Origin: Planctomycetota bacterium
GTDB lineage: Bacteria > Planctomycetota > UBA1135 > GCA-002686595
Length of the DNA stretch: 64,000 nt
Reading direction: 5' to 3'
Assembly: GCA_026692665.1 (NCBI GenBank)
Contig: JAPLOF010000023.1
Coordinates: forward strand, 1-64,000
Positions 10,981 to 20,635 of the stretch are shown here, piece by piece; the stretch's first letter is position 1, and each line of letters starts with the position of its first letter. Made by a program: the position numbers and the translations under genes. The notes below the pieces were generated by a model. It searched no databases. It worked only from the letters and a program-made list of their open reading frames with translations, and was not told the DNA's origin.

Positions 10981-12882
10981 ATGCGATACTCTGGGCTCGT
11001 GACGCAGCCCCCCCGTCCTGGCGGCGACCAGCCCGCATTCCCCGACGTCCCGAGCTCGTTCCATGCCGGCATGGAACGCCGCGCGACCGCGCACCTCGTG
11101 CCGGGAATCGACATCCCGGGCCCGGACGGAACCCTCGAATCCAGCGGGCCCGAGTGGCTCGCGAAGGCCGTCGGCGACGGCCCGAGACGCCGGTACTTGA
11201 TGCGCGGCGAGATCGGCCGCGGCGGCATGGGCGCGGTGTACGAGGTGATCGACACGGACCTGCGCCGCACGCTCGCGATGAAGGTCGCGCTGTCGGGCAA
11301 GGACAAGAAGCCGCCGTCCGAATCCGGGAGCGACCCCGCGCTGCTCGCGCGCTTCCTGGAGGAGGCGCAGGTCACCGGCCAGCTCGACCACCCGGGCATC
11401 GTGCCGCTGCACGAGGTCGGGATGGACGCGGGCGGGAACATCTACTTCACGATGCGGCTCGTGAAGGGCCAGAGCCTGCACCAGGTCTTCGAGCTCGTCC
11501 GCACGGGGTCCGAGGACTGGACGCGCGAGCGCGCGATCGTGGCGATCCTGCGCGTGTGCGAGGCGATGGCCTACGCGCACAGCAAGGGCGTCGTGCACCG
11601 CGACCTCAAGCCCGCGAACGTCATGACGGGCCGCTTCGGCGAGGTCTACGTCATGGACTGGGGCCTCGCGAAGGTCATGGGCCGGCCGGAGAAACGGCTC
11701 GCGATCGGCGAGTCGACCGTGTCGCTGGTCAGGACCGAGCGCGCGGGAGCCGACGGCGGGGACGGGCTCTCGACCGAGGCCGGGACTGTCCTCGGAACCC
11801 CCGTCTACATGGCGCCGGAGCAGGCGCGCGGCGAAGTCGAGCGCGTCACGGGGCGATCCGACATCTACTCGGTCGGCGCGATGCTCTACCACCTGCTCGC
11901 CGGCAGGCCGCCGTACCTCCTACCGGGGACGCGCACGGCGAGCCACCAGGTGCTCAGCTGGGTGATCGAGGGTCCTCCGCGCCCGTTGCACGAAATCGCG
12001 CCGTCGGTTCCGCCGGAGCTCGTCGCCGTGTGCGAGAAGGCGATGGCCCGCGAGCCCGAACAGCGCTACCAGGACATGCGCGACCTGGGCGAAGACCTGC
12101 GGGCGTTCCTCGTCGGCCGGCCAGTGTCGGCCCTGAAGATCTCGGGGCCCATGCGCGCCGTGCGCTGGTGTCGGCGCAATCCGCTCGCGAGCGCCGCCAT
12201 GGCGGCCCTGGTCCTCGGCGCGGGGCTCGGACTCTGGCGGCTCGGTTCCCTGACGCGCACGTTGGTCGAGCAGTCGGCGATCGAGGGAGCCGCGCTGGAG
12301 ACCCAGGTCCTGCAGGAGGTGAATTCCTTCTACACGGAGGCCGTGACCTCGCGCATCGACCGGACCCACGTGCCCGTGATCTCGACGTGGCGCGCGACCG
12401 CCGGCGCGATCCCGATCCCGGCGACGTTCCTGACGGAGCTCGGCGACCGGATCTCGGAACGCGCTGGCGACGTGCGCGTCCGCCACTACAGCGAGTACCC
12501 CTTCAAGAACCGCGTGCGCGAGGACCTCGACGGGTTCCAGAAGCACGCGCTCGAGGCGCTCCACGTCGACCCGCTCACGCCGGTCACGAGCTTCGAGGAC
12601 CAGCGCGGCGCGCCGGTGCTGCGCTACGCGGTCGCGCGGCGCATGGAGCAGGGCTGCGTGGATTGCCACAACTCGCACCCCGACAGCATCAAGAAGGACT
12701 GGAAGGTCGGGGACGTCCGCGGCGTGCTGGAGATCGTGCGCCCGCTGGCGACGGACGAGGCGCGCATCCAGAAGGGCCTGCGCGGAACCCTGATCCTGGT
12801 GGCTGCCGTCGTCGGGGGCCTGTTCCTCGCGGCTCTCCTGGGCGTTCTGGCCTTCACGCGTCGCGCAACCGTCAAGCACTGA
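10981..12882 (+). CDS. Ser/Thr protein kinase fused to a DUF3365 (Tll0287-like) haem sensor domain
   Basis: The 633-residue product has a cytoplasmic kinase domain. Its motifs are GRGGMG near 79-84, [14 protein letters not shown] near 205-213, DWG in place of DFG near 226, and [10 protein letters not shown] transmembrane helix lies near 403-420. A predicted extracytoplasmic domain of about 180 residues carries CVDCH near 559-563, the c-type haem motif of the DUF3365/Tll0287 family. A second membrane helix (about 603-628) and a short tail close the protein. This looks like a redox, haem or gas sensor whose output is protein phosphorylation. An in-frame GTG at 10999 lies 8 bases after a GATACT -10-like motif and could be a leaderless start. 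It is followed by the TPR kinase and the sigma factor on the same strand. Confidence 0.88.
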   Translation: MRYSGLVTQPPRPGGDQPAFPDVPSSFHAGMERRATAHLVPGIDIPGPDGTLESSGPEWLAKAVGDGPRRRYLMRGEIGRGGMGAVYEVIDTDLRRTLAMKVALSGKDKKPPSESGSDPALLARFLEEAQVTGQLDHPGIVPLHEVGMDAGGNIYFTMRLVKGQSLHQVFELVRTGSEDWTRERAIVAILRVCEAMAYAHSKGVVHRDLKPANVMTGRFGEVYVMDWGLAKVMGRPEKRLAIGESTVSLVRTERAGADGGDGLSTEAGTVLGTPVYMAPEQARGEVERVTGRSDIYSVGAMLYHLLAGRPPYLLPGTRTASHQVLSWVIEGPPRPLHEIAPSVPPELVAVCEKAMAREPEQRYQDMRDLGEDLRAFLVGRPVSALKISGPMRAVRWCRRNPLASAAMAALVLGAGLGLWRLGSLTRTLVEQSAIEGAALETQVLQEVNSFYTEAVTSRIDRTHVPVISTWRATAGAIPIPATFLTELGDRISERAGDVRVRHYSEYPFKNRVREDLDGFQKHALEALHVDPLTPVTSFEDQRGAPVLRYAVARRMEQGCVDCHNSHPDSIKKDWKVGDVRGVLEIVRPLATDEARIQKGLRGTLILVAAVVGGLFLAALLGVLAFTRRATVKH

Positions 12883-12957
12883 TCGTCGCGTGACCGGCGC
12901 AGGCAGATCGACAGACACGACACGGGCCGTCGCGGGATCGCTGCGGGAGCCCGCGGC

Positions 12958-15867
12958 ATGAGCGACGGGTCCGAGTCCACGCGGCGACACCAGCGGGTGT
13001 TCGAGCTCTTCACGGCGGCCGCCGGGCTCGGACCGCGGGAACTGCGCGAGTACCTGGAGCGCGAGTGTCCTGACGACTCGCTGCGCGCGGAAGTCGCCGC
13101 GCTGCTCTCCGTCGAGCGCGCACGTCCCCCGTCGGGACCCTCGGAAAGGCTGCGAGTCTCCGTCGACGTGCCGGCCGCTTCCGCGGAAGAACCGCTGCCG
13201 GTCCGGATCGGAAGGTACCGCGTTCTGCGCCTCGTCGGACGCGGCGGGATGGGCAGCGTCTACGAGGGCGAGCAGGAAAACCCGCGCCGACGCGTGGCCA
13301 TCAAGGTCGTCAACCCGGGCGACTCCGTGGCGAGCTTCCTGCGGCGGTTCGAGTTCGAGGTCGAGGTCCTCGCGCGCCTGAACCACCCGGGCATCGCGCA
13401 CATCATCGAGGCCGGACACTACGACGACCGCGGAGTCGTCCAGCCGTTCTTCGCGATGGAGTACGTCGAGGGCGTGCCGATCACTGGGTACGTCGCCGGC
13501 CGCTCGCTCGACACGGCCCAGCGGTTGGCGCTGTTCGGCGAGATCTGCGACGCGGTCCACCACGCGCACCAGCGTGGTGTCGTCCACCGCGACCTGAAGC
13601 CCGCGAACATCCTCGTCGACGCCGATGGACACCCGAAGATCCTCGACTTCGGCATCGCGCGCATCACGGACGACAAGGACGAGACCACGCGCAATACGGT
13701 GGCTGGACAACTGCTCGGCACGATCGCCTACATGAGCCCCGAGCAGGCCACGGGGGACGCGTACGTGGTGGACACGCGCAGCGACGTGTACTCGCTCGGG
13801 ATCCTGCTCTACGAGCTCCTGACCGGGAAGCTCCCCTACGAGATCTCGGAGCGCCGCGTCCACGCCGCGCTCCTCACCATCACGGGCGCGGATCCGAAGC
13901 CGCTGACGGTCATCGACCCGAGCATCGACTCCGACCTGTCCACGATCGCCCTGAAGGCCGTCGAGAAGGAGCGCGACCGCCGCTATCCATCGGCAGCCGA
14001 GCTCGCGGCGGACGTGCGCCGATTCCTGAGTCACGAGCCCATCGTGGCGCGGCCAGCCACGACGACCTACGTCCTGACGAAGTTCGCGCGGCGCAATCCA
14101 CTGCTCGTGACGTCGATCGTCGCCGGGGTCGTTCTGGTGACGACCGCCCTCGTCGTCGCGCTCTTCGCCCTTGCGAGCGCACGCGCGGCGCGATCGGCCG
14201 AGACCGCCGCTCGCGCGCGCGCGGAGCGCGAGACCGCGGCGGTCTCGGCCATGAACACCTTCGTGCTGCGCGACATGATCCAGGCGGTCAGCCCGGTGCG
14301 CGGCGGCCGCGACATGCGCCTCGTGGACATGCTCGACGCCGCGATTCCGCGCATCGACGAGACGTTCGCAGAACAGCCGTTCATCCGCGACACCGTCCGC
14401 TCGGCGATCGGGGGGACTTATCGGGAGCTCGGCCTGCTCAAGGAATCGGAGAGGCTCCTGCGCGCGGCCCTGCCGGGGCTCGAGCAGGAACTGGGCCCGG
14501 ACGACCCAAGTGTCCTCGATGTCCGCTACCAGCTGATGCAGTGCCTGGACGAACTGGAGGACGACGATGGGTCATTGGCGCTCGCTGAGCACCTCTACCA
14601 GCACCACTCGCGCGCCTACGGTCCACGCGACGAGCGCACTTTGCGCATGCGGGGCGACCGGGCCTCGATGCTCGTCAAGTCGGGGCAGTTCGAGCTCGGC
14701 CTGGCCGAATCCCGCGAGACCCTGGAGGTGAGCCGGGCCGCCTTCGGCCCAGAGCACCCGCGAACGTCGGTTGCGATGCGCAAGCTCTCGGAGTGCCTGA
14801 CGATCACGGGCGGATTCGCAGAGGCCGAGCAGCTGATTCGCGCGTACCTGGCGACGGTCGAGCACACGCGCCGCGCCGGTGACCCCGACATCCTGAGCGC
14901 GCAGGCCCTCCTGAGCCGGGTCCTCCTGGATCTCGGGCAGATTCCCGAGGCGGAGACGCTGGCACGCGCTGTCGTGGACTCCACGACCGCCGTCTACGGG
15001 CCGCTCGCCGGCCGGACCATGGACGCCAAGGGCGCCCTGGCGTCACTCCTTGGAGACACGAACCGTGGCGAGTCCGCCACAGGCATCTACCTCGAGCTGT
15101 ACCAGACCAGCGAGGCCATGTTTGGGCGACTGCACGCACGGTCTCTCTTCCACCAGGGCGAGTACGCCATCAACCTGCGCAAGACTGGCCGCCTCGAGGA
15201 AGCGGAACGTGTCGCGCGCGCGGCGCTCGAAGGACAGATCGAGCTCCACGGCGAGGTCGACCCGGACGTCGCCGCGGCCAACGAGGTCTTGAGCTCCGTG
15301 CTCTACGACAAGCAGGACCTGGGCGGAGCCGACGTGTACCTGACCCGCGCCCTGTCCATCGCGCGCCAGACGATCGGGACGAAACACCCGCGCTATGCGG
15401 ACATGCTCTTCAACCACGTCGCCCTCCTGGGTCGACGCGGCGAGTACGAGCGCGCCGAACCCGTGTGTCGCGAGATGATCGCCCTCGACACCGAGCTGCG
15501 TGGCCCTCGTCACGCCTTCGTGGCCGCCGGCCGAAACCAGCTCGCCAAGGCGCTCGTCGCCCAGGGCTGCCTCGAGGAAGGCGCAGCGGAGTTCGCGGAG
15601 TCGATCGCGATCCACCGCGAGGTCGTACCCGACGGCCGCTTCCGTGAATACGAAGCCCTGGCCCAGATGGGGCCCGTCCTCACGACCCTCGGTCGCTATC
15701 CGGAAGCCGAAGCCGCGCTGCTCGAAGCGTGGAACGGATTCTGGTCGTTGAACGACGGCCGGCGGCTCGCACGATTCGACTTGGCCGAGAACCTCGTCGC
15801 CCTCTACGAACGCCTCGGCCGCAGCGCCGAGGCGGACGTCTATCGCGCCTACGTGGGAGTTCGCTGA
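12958..15867 (+). CDS. Ser/Thr protein kinase with C-terminal TPR repeats
   Basis: The 969-residue product has an N-terminal helical segment of about 80 residues found in planctomycete kinases. The kinase domain has GRGGMG near 94, [15 protein letters not shown] near 211, DFGIAR near 230 and MSPEQATG. One membrane helix lies near 382-405. A charged linker and about 480 residues of TPR-like repeats (for example ESERLLRAALPGLEQELG) are predicted on the far side. The TPRs probably bind a peptide or protein signal. Its stop overlaps the ATG of the ECF sigma factor by one base, so the kinase and sigma factor are made together. GGGAG sits 8 bases before the ATG. The planctomycete pattern of kinase-sigma pairs suggests that phosphorylation controls the sigma factor. 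That link is inferred. Confidence 0.88.
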   Translation: MSDGSESTRRHQRVFELFTAAAGLGPRELREYLERECPDDSLRAEVAALLSVERARPPSGPSERLRVSVDVPAASAEEPLPVRIGRYRVLRLVGRGGMGSVYEGEQENPRRRVAIKVVNPGDSVASFLRRFEFEVEVLARLNHPGIAHIIEAGHYDDRGVVQPFFAMEYVEGVPITGYVAGRSLDTAQRLALFGEICDAVHHAHQRGVVHRDLKPANILVDADGHPKILDFGIARITDDKDETTRNTVAGQLLGTIAYMSPEQATGDAYVVDTRSDVYSLGILLYELLTGKLPYEISERRVHAALLTITGADPKPLTVIDPSIDSDLSTIALKAVEKERDRRYPSAAELAADVRRFLSHEPIVARPATTTYVLTKFARRNPLLVTSIVAGVVLVTTALVVALFALASARAARSAETAARARAERETAAVSAMNTFVLRDMIQAVSPVRGGRDMRLVDMLDAAIPRIDETFAEQPFIRDTVRSAIGGTYRELGLLKESERLLRAALPGLEQELGPDDPSVLDVRYQLMQCLDELEDDDGSLALAEHLYQHHSRAYGPRDERTLRMRGDRASMLVKSGQFELGLAESRETLEVSRAAFGPEHPRTSVAMRKLSECLTITGGFAEAEQLIRAYLATVEHTRRAGDPDILSAQALLSRVLLDLGQIPEAETLARAVVDSTTAVYGPLAGRTMDAKGALASLLGDTNRGESATGIYLELYQTSEAMFGRLHARSLFHQGEYAINLRKTGRLEEAERVARAALEGQIELHGEVDPDVAAANEVLSSVLYDKQDLGGADVYLTRALSIARQTIGTKHPRYADMLFNHVALLGRRGEYERAEPVCREMIALDTELRGPRHAFVAAGRNQLAKALVAQGCLEEGAAEFAESIAIHREVVPDGRFREYEALAQMGPVLTTLGRYPEAEAALLEAWNGFWSLNDGRRLARFDLAENLVALYERLGRSAEADVYRAYVGVR

Positions 15868-16430
15868 TGGACCGCCAGCAGACGCTCGCTCTGCTCGTGC
15901 GCTTCCGCGGGGGCGACCGCGCCGCGGAGGACCTGCTGCTCGAGCGCGTGTACGCCGAGCTGCACGCGATCGCGGACCGGCTCTTCCGCAAGGAGGGCGG
16001 GAGCCACACGCTGCAGCCGACCGTGCTCGTGCACGAGGCGTTCCTCAACCTCGCCGGCGAGGGCGTGGACTGGGAGAGCCGGACGCACTTCCTGTGCATC
16101 GCCGCGAAGTGCATGCGCCGCGTGCTGCGCGAGCACGCGCGCGCGCGCGGCGCCGAGAAGCGGGGCGGCGGCTTGCGGCGCGTGACTCTGGTCGACGTCG
16201 GCCGGGACACGGGCGATGGCCTCGACTTCGACCTGGAGGCGCTGGACCAGGCGCTCGAGAAGCTCGCCGGACTCTCCGAGCGCCAGTCGCAGGTCGTCGA
16301 GCTGCGGTTCTTCGCCGACCTGTCCATCGAGGAGGCCGCCCAGGCGCTGGGCGTCTCCACGGGAACGGTCGAGAACGACTGGCGGTTCGCCCGCGCCTGG
16401 CTGCTGCGCGAGCTCCAGCAGGCCGGCTGA
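15867..16430 (+). CDS. ECF RNA polymerase sigma factor (TIGR02999 type)
   Basis: The 187-residue product has sigma region 2 in its first 85 residues, with the LQPTVLVHEAFLNL block and RTHFLCIAAKCMRRVLREHAR. Region 4 lies near 125-187 (LSERQSQVVELRFFADLSIEEAAQALGVS as the helix-turn-helix). These two blocks are typical of the ECF group abundant in planctomycetes and acidobacteria (TIGR02999). The ATG shares one base with the stop of the kinase gene. The frame is open further upstream inside the kinase gene, but this start gives the normal sigma-2 N-terminus. No membrane anti-sigma gene is adjacent; the overlapping kinase is the likely partner. Its targets are unknown. Confidence 0.92.
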   Translation: MDRQQTLALLVRFRGGDRAAEDLLLERVYAELHAIADRLFRKEGGSHTLQPTVLVHEAFLNLAGEGVDWESRTHFLCIAAKCMRRVLREHARARGAEKRGGGLRRVTLVDVGRDTGDGLDFDLEALDQALEKLAGLSERQSQVVELRFFADLSIEEAAQALGVSTGTVENDWRFARAWLLRELQQAG

Positions 16431-16431
16431 A

Positions 16432-16482
16432 GGATCGGCCGGGGCGGCGAACGACCCGCCCGGCGCACGGCCGTGCCGATCC
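16432..16482. terminator. nested hairpin after the sigma factor gene
   Basis: GGATCGGC at 16432-16439 pairs with GCCGATCC at 16475-16482, and GGGCGG inside pairs with CCGCCC. A second short hairpin, CCCAGG/CCTGGG, follows at 16481-16497. Together they can close the kinase-sigma transcript before the secreted-protein gene. There is no T-run. Confidence 0.45.
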
Positions 16483-16593
16483 CAGGAAATCCCTGGGGAG
16501 TCGCCGCGCGCCTCGCCCAGACCGGGCTGGAACACGCCCAGCCGCTTCCGGCCCCCTCGGTGATCGTTCCGCCCCCCTACCGGGAACGCAGAG

Positions 16594-18207
16594 ATGAACT
16601 TCAGACAGATCCTCTTCACGGTCCTCGCGATGTTCGCGAGCTTCAACACGGCCCAAGCCGGCGACATCACCGTCCGCAACAAGACCATCGGGAACGTAGC
16701 CCCTCTGTGGGTCGCCGAGTACAGCGTCGGCGCCTCCAAGGCCGAGCGGGTCGCCGGGCCCTGGCAGATCTTCTCGGGAGACGAGAGGACCTGGGACAAG
16801 AGTCCCTTCGTCGCCGCCAAGGAACGCTGGGTTCGGTGGGCCCTCGCTTCGTCCGACCTGGACCCGGAGTACTCGAAGAGCTCCTGGGACAACGTCGGTG
16901 GTTACATCGGCAAGAAGTCGATCGGCAGCTTCGTCGGCAACATCAACATCTCCGACTACAACTCCCCGAATTCCTACCAGGCGAAGACGGACACGGGCGA
17001 TTGGATCGGAAGTGCCTGGGCCGCCACCTGGGATTCGATCTGGGGACCGTTCAGCACCGCGGGCCAGTCGCTCACCGTCACGAACGAAACCGACACGACC
17101 TACTGGTTCGGCGAGTACCAGAAGAAGCCTCTGGGCATCGTGACCAAACTGCAGGGTGGTTGGCAGCTCGCCCCGGGCCAGACCAAGACGATCACGCGCG
17201 CGAAGCTCAGCCCGGGGTACACCGAGCGGTACATCCGCTGGGGCGGCTCCGCCGCGAACATCTCGGACTCGTTCGAGCACTCGTTCTTCGAGACGCTCAA
17301 CGGCCGCCAAGCCTGCGGTGCCGGGTACAAGGCGATCCACATCTTCTTCGACAAGGACGGCGTCCCGGAGGGCTACTCCGATCTGCTCTGGAAGTCGAAG
17401 GAGTACTTCAAGTGCAAGTTCCTGGTCGACACGCTGAACGTGGTCGCCACCGCGGGACAGTACGTGAAGATCCCGGACGGCCTCGGCACGGTGCTCGGTC
17501 TCGACGCGCTCCTGCAGCCCATCCAGAACGCGGCGACCAACGCGGTGAACCTGGATTCGCTCCAGTCTGCGCTGAACGCACGCGTGGGGCCGCTCTTCCC
17601 GGACGCACAGCTGGCGCAGATCACCCAGCTCCGCAACAAGATCGCCACGATGCCGAACAACGCCTCGTTCCGCGACCTGTTCAAATCGGACTGCTTCTGC
17701 GAATCCGCCAAGAAGGCACAGGTCGTGAGCACGCTGACGAATCTCGGCTTGAAGGCCTCCGCCTGGCCGATCGCCCAATCGACGGGGCACTTCTTCCAGG
17801 GCTACACGCTGACGGTCGGAGTCCAGTACAAGGCACTGACGATCAACGTGAGTCAGGCGCTCCTGACGGACTACGGCACGAACACGAATGGGCTGTTTTC
17901 GTTCGGGGTCGCGGGCGGGACCTCCGTGACGAAGACGCCGTCGATCAGCCGCACGTACAGCACGGAGATCTATCCCAGCATCGACGTGCCCGCGGTCATG
18001 GAAGCAGGCTGGAACTTCGGTGTCACGGGCAACCTCCCTGGACCGTTGGCCGGTGGCGGATCGGCCCTGTTCTCGACGAACGGACAGGTCCCGTATCTCC
18101 CGGACCTGACGAAGCTCGTGGGCTTGAGCTTCTCCGCCACAGCTCCCTCGAACACGAATACGTTCACCGCCAGCGGCGGCATCGGGTGGACCTGGAAGGG
18201 TCAGTAA
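16594..18207 (+). CDS. secreted protein with duplicated N-terminal domain, unknown function
   Basis: The 537-residue product has a clear signal peptide (MNFRQILFTVLAMFASFNTAQA, cut before GD). Residues about 24-100 and 150-230 look like two copies of one beta-type domain. Both contain an I/LTV-N-T strand, a W/Y..EY turn, G-WQ, and ER-(I/V)RW followed by Ser and acidic residues. A middle region with several cysteines (ACGAGYK, FKCKF, SDCFCES) follows. The C-terminal part is Gly/Ser/Thr-rich and beta-strand-like. I do not recognise a family. The gene follows the kinase-sigma unit after 163 bases with hairpins, so it may be a target of that sigma factor rather than part of its operon. It is lower in Arg and richer in Asn and Lys than its neighbours, as expected for a secreted protein. 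Confidence 0.7.
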   Translation: MNFRQILFTVLAMFASFNTAQAGDITVRNKTIGNVAPLWVAEYSVGASKAERVAGPWQIFSGDERTWDKSPFVAAKERWVRWALASSDLDPEYSKSSWDNVGGYIGKKSIGSFVGNINISDYNSPNSYQAKTDTGDWIGSAWAATWDSIWGPFSTAGQSLTVTNETDTTYWFGEYQKKPLGIVTKLQGGWQLAPGQTKTITRAKLSPGYTERYIRWGGSAANISDSFEHSFFETLNGRQACGAGYKAIHIFFDKDGVPEGYSDLLWKSKEYFKCKFLVDTLNVVATAGQYVKIPDGLGTVLGLDALLQPIQNAATNAVNLDSLQSALNARVGPLFPDAQLAQITQLRNKIATMPNNASFRDLFKSDCFCESAKKAQVVSTLTNLGLKASAWPIAQSTGHFFQGYTLTVGVQYKALTINVSQALLTDYGTNTNGLFSFGVAGGTSVTKTPSISRTYSTEIYPSIDVPAVMEAGWNFGVTGNLPGPLAGGGSALFSTNGQVPYLPDLTKLVGLSFSATAPSNTNTFTASGGIGWTWKGQ

Positions 18208-18227
18208 CCGGGCGACCGACGTGATCC

Positions 18228-18257
18228 GCGAGCCGCATCCTTCCGGGTGCGGCTCGC
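18228..18257. terminator. 13-bp stem hairpin between convergent genes
   Basis: GCGAGCCGCATCC, loop TTCC, GGGTGCGGCTCGC. All 13 pairs form (one is G-T). It sits between the stop of the secreted-protein gene and the stop of pgl on the other strand, so it can serve both. It lacks a clear T-run. Confidence 0.75.
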
Positions 18258-18263
18258 TGCGCT

Positions 18264-19049
18264 TCAGTCGCCCGCCGCCGTGGGACCGCTCTCCCCGGGC
18301 GCGGGGAGCTTCGCACCCGCCGCGGCGTCGACGAACCAGGTCAGACTCCCGCCGCGCGGCCGCACACGTCCCGCGGGCGGCGTCGCGGCGCTCGGACGCA
18401 ACACCGTCGCCGAGCGCACCATCGCCGCCTTGTCGGCGCCTGCGACCAGGAAGATCACGCGTTGCGCGGCCTCGAAGACCGGAAACGTCATCGTCACGCG
18501 CCAGGCCTGGAGCTTCTCGACGTGGTTCGCGACCACGAGCCGCGTCGACTCCTCCATCGCGTTCGTGCCGGGGAACAACGAGGCCGTGTGACCGTCGGCC
18601 CCCATCCCGAGCAGCACCACGTCGAAGCGCGGCATCTCGCCCGGGCGCAGGCCGAAGTGCTCCTGGATCACGTTCTCGGCGTTCGACGCCGCGTCCTCGG
18701 GATCGCGCTCGCCCGCGATCCGGTGCACGTTCGCGTCGGGGATGCGCGCGCGCTGGATCAGCGTCTCGCGCGCCATGCGCCAATTGCTGTCCGCGTGCTC
18801 GGGCGGCACGCAGCGCTCGTCGCCGAAGAACACGTGGACCTTGTCCCAGGGCAGATCCACGGCCGCGAGCAGCTCGTGCGTCCGGCGCGGCGTGCTGCCG
18901 CCGGAGAGGACGAGGCCGCATCGCCCACGCTCGCCGACTGCGCCCAGGATCGCGTGCGCGATCTCGTCGCGCGCCGCCTTCGCCAGCGCCTCGGGATCCG
19001 CGAACACGCGGACCTCGGGGGTCGCAGCCTTCACGCGGCGTGTGGCCAT
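18264..19049 (-). CDS. pgl: 6-phosphogluconolactonase
   Basis: The 261-residue product hydrolyses 6-phosphoglucono-lactone, the second step of the oxidative pentose phosphate pathway. Family motifs are GGSTP at 50-54, FFGDERCVPPEHADSN at about 74-89 and LGMGADGHTASLFPG at 147-161, the last with the catalytic His. Length is normal for the DevB/Pgl family. It is the last gene of a minus-strand run with tkt, tal-pgi, gnd and zwf, 19 bases after zwf. A strong hairpin follows it. The C-terminal tail after residue 245 is low-complexity and probably disordered. Confidence 0.95.
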   Translation of the reverse strand: MATRRVKAATPEVRVFADPEALAKAARDEIAHAILGAVGERGRCGLVLSGGSTPRRTHELLAAVDLPWDKVHVFFGDERCVPPEHADSNWRMARETLIQRARIPDANVHRIAGERDPEDAASNAENVIQEHFGLRPGEMPRFDVVLLGMGADGHTASLFPGTNAMEESTRLVVANHVEKLQAWRVTMTFPVFEAAQRVIFLVAGADKAAMVRSATVLRPSAATPPAGRVRPRGGSLTWFVDAAAGAKLPAPGESGPTAAGD

Positions 19050-19068
19050 CGGGCGAAACGCTACGCAA

Positions 19069-20634
19069 TCACTCGATGTGACGCCACTTCCGCCCGTCGC
19101 GCTCGAGCAGCTCGTCGGCCTCCTTCGGCCCCCACGAGCCGGCGGCGTAGTTCGGGAACGTGCGCGGCGGCAGCGCGCTCCAGACCTCCTGCATCGGCCC
19201 GACGATCGCCCAGCCCATCTCGACCATGTCGGCGCGCTGGAACAGCGTCGGATCGCCCTTGATGCAGTCGTAGATCAGCGTCTCGTAGCCCGTGCTGGGC
19301 GCCTGCTGGAAGTGGTCCTTGTAGCGGAAGTCCATCGCCACGTTGCTCATCCGCACGGACGGACCCGGGATCTTCGCGCCGAAACGGAGCGTGATGCCCT
19401 CGTCGGGCTGCACGCGGATCACGAGCACGTTGCGCGAGAGGTGCTCGACCGGCGTGTTGCGGAAGAGCAGCAGCGGCGGCCGGCGGAACTGGATCGAGAT
19501 CTCGGACACACGACGTTCCATGCGTTTGCCGGTGCGCAGATAGAAGGGCACGCCGGCCCAGCGCCAGTTGTCGACGCTGAGCTGCATCGCGGCGAACGTC
19601 TCGGTGCCCGACCCGCGCGGGACTCGCTCCTCGGATCGATAGGCCGCGACCTTCTTGCCGTCGATCGTGCCCTCGCCGTACTGGCCGCGCACCGTGTGCG
19701 TCAGCACGCGCTCGGGGCTCATGGGCTGGATCGCGCGCAGGACCTTGGCCTTCTCCTCGCGCACGGCTTCGGCCTCGAACGAGGTCGGCGGCTCCATCGC
19801 CACGAGCGCGAGCAGTTGCAGGATGTGGTTCGGGACCATGTCCCGCAACGCTCCGGCCGTGTCGTAGTACCCGCCGCGCGACTCGACACCGATCGACTCG
19901 GCGACCGTGATCTGCACGTTGTCGATGTACTGGCGGTTCCAGATCGGCTCGAACATCCCGTTCGCGAAGCGGAACACGAGGATGTTCTGGACCGTCTCCT
20001 TCCCGAGGTAGTGATCGATGCGATAGATCTGCTCTTCCCGCAGGATCTTGCGCAGTTCGGTGTTGAGCACGCGCGCCGAGGCGAGGTCGGTGCCGAACGG
20101 CTTCTCGACGATGACGCGGCTCCAGCGGCCGTTCTCCTCCTTGGTCAGCCCGGCGCTGCCGAGGTGCTTCACGATCGGCGCGAAGTACTCGGGCGCGGTC
20201 GACAGGTAGAAGAGGTGGTTACCCGTCGTCCCGTGCTGCTCGTCGATCTTCGCGATCTCGGTCGCGAGCTTCGTGTACGCGGCCGGATCGGTGAAGTCCG
20301 CCTGCAGGTAGTGGAGCCGCGAGAGCACGTCGGCGATCACCGACGCCGGCAGTGTCTGCGTCGCGTACTTGGCGACGTCCTCGGCCACGCGCTCGCGGTA
20401 GGTCTCCGTGTCCAGCGCCGTGCGGCCGACGCCGACGATCGCACAGCCCGAGGCGAGCAGGTTCTCGCTCCACAGGTTGCACAGGGCCGGGATCAACTTG
20501 CGCTTCGTCAGGTCCCCGGCCGCGCCGAAGATCACGATCGTCGCGGGCCCGACGGGGCGGGCGTAGGGGTTCACGAGCGCGTTGGCCGGCTCGGACTCCA
20601 CGTGCACGGCTTCGCCTGTGGTCGTCGGTCCCAT
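19069..20634 (-). CDS. zwf: glucose-6-phosphate 1-dehydrogenase
   Basis: The 521-residue product oxidises glucose 6-phosphate to the lactone and makes NADPH. The nucleotide loop [12 protein letters not shown] lies at 36-47, and the signature RIDHYLGKE with the catalytic His near 205. The substrate region and C-terminal domain match Zwf and the length is usual. The first 30 residues are an extension rich in Thr, Glu and Ala, so the true start may be a later codon. The gene starts one base after the gnd stop, and the pair is surely co-transcribed. Its place before pgl gives the reaction order zwf-pgl. Confidence 0.96.
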   Translation of the reverse strand: MGPTTTGEAVHVESEPANALVNPYARPVGPATIVIFGAAGDLTKRKLIPALCNLWSENLLASGCAIVGVGRTALDTETYRERVAEDVAKYATQTLPASVIADVLSRLHYLQADFTDPAAYTKLATEIAKIDEQHGTTGNHLFYLSTAPEYFAPIVKHLGSAGLTKEENGRWSRVIVEKPFGTDLASARVLNTELRKILREEQIYRIDHYLGKETVQNILVFRFANGMFEPIWNRQYIDNVQITVAESIGVESRGGYYDTAGALRDMVPNHILQLLALVAMEPPTSFEAEAVREEKAKVLRAIQPMSPERVLTHTVRGQYGEGTIDGKKVAAYRSEERVPRGSGTETFAAMQLSVDNWRWAGVPFYLRTGKRMERRVSEISIQFRRPPLLLFRNTPVEHLSRNVLVIRVQPDEGITLRFGAKIPGPSVRMSNVAMDFRYKDHFQQAPSTGYETLIYDCIKGDPTLFQRADMVEMGWAIVGPMQEVWSALPPRTFPNYAAGSWGPKEADELLERDGRKWRHIE

Positions 20635-20635
20635 C

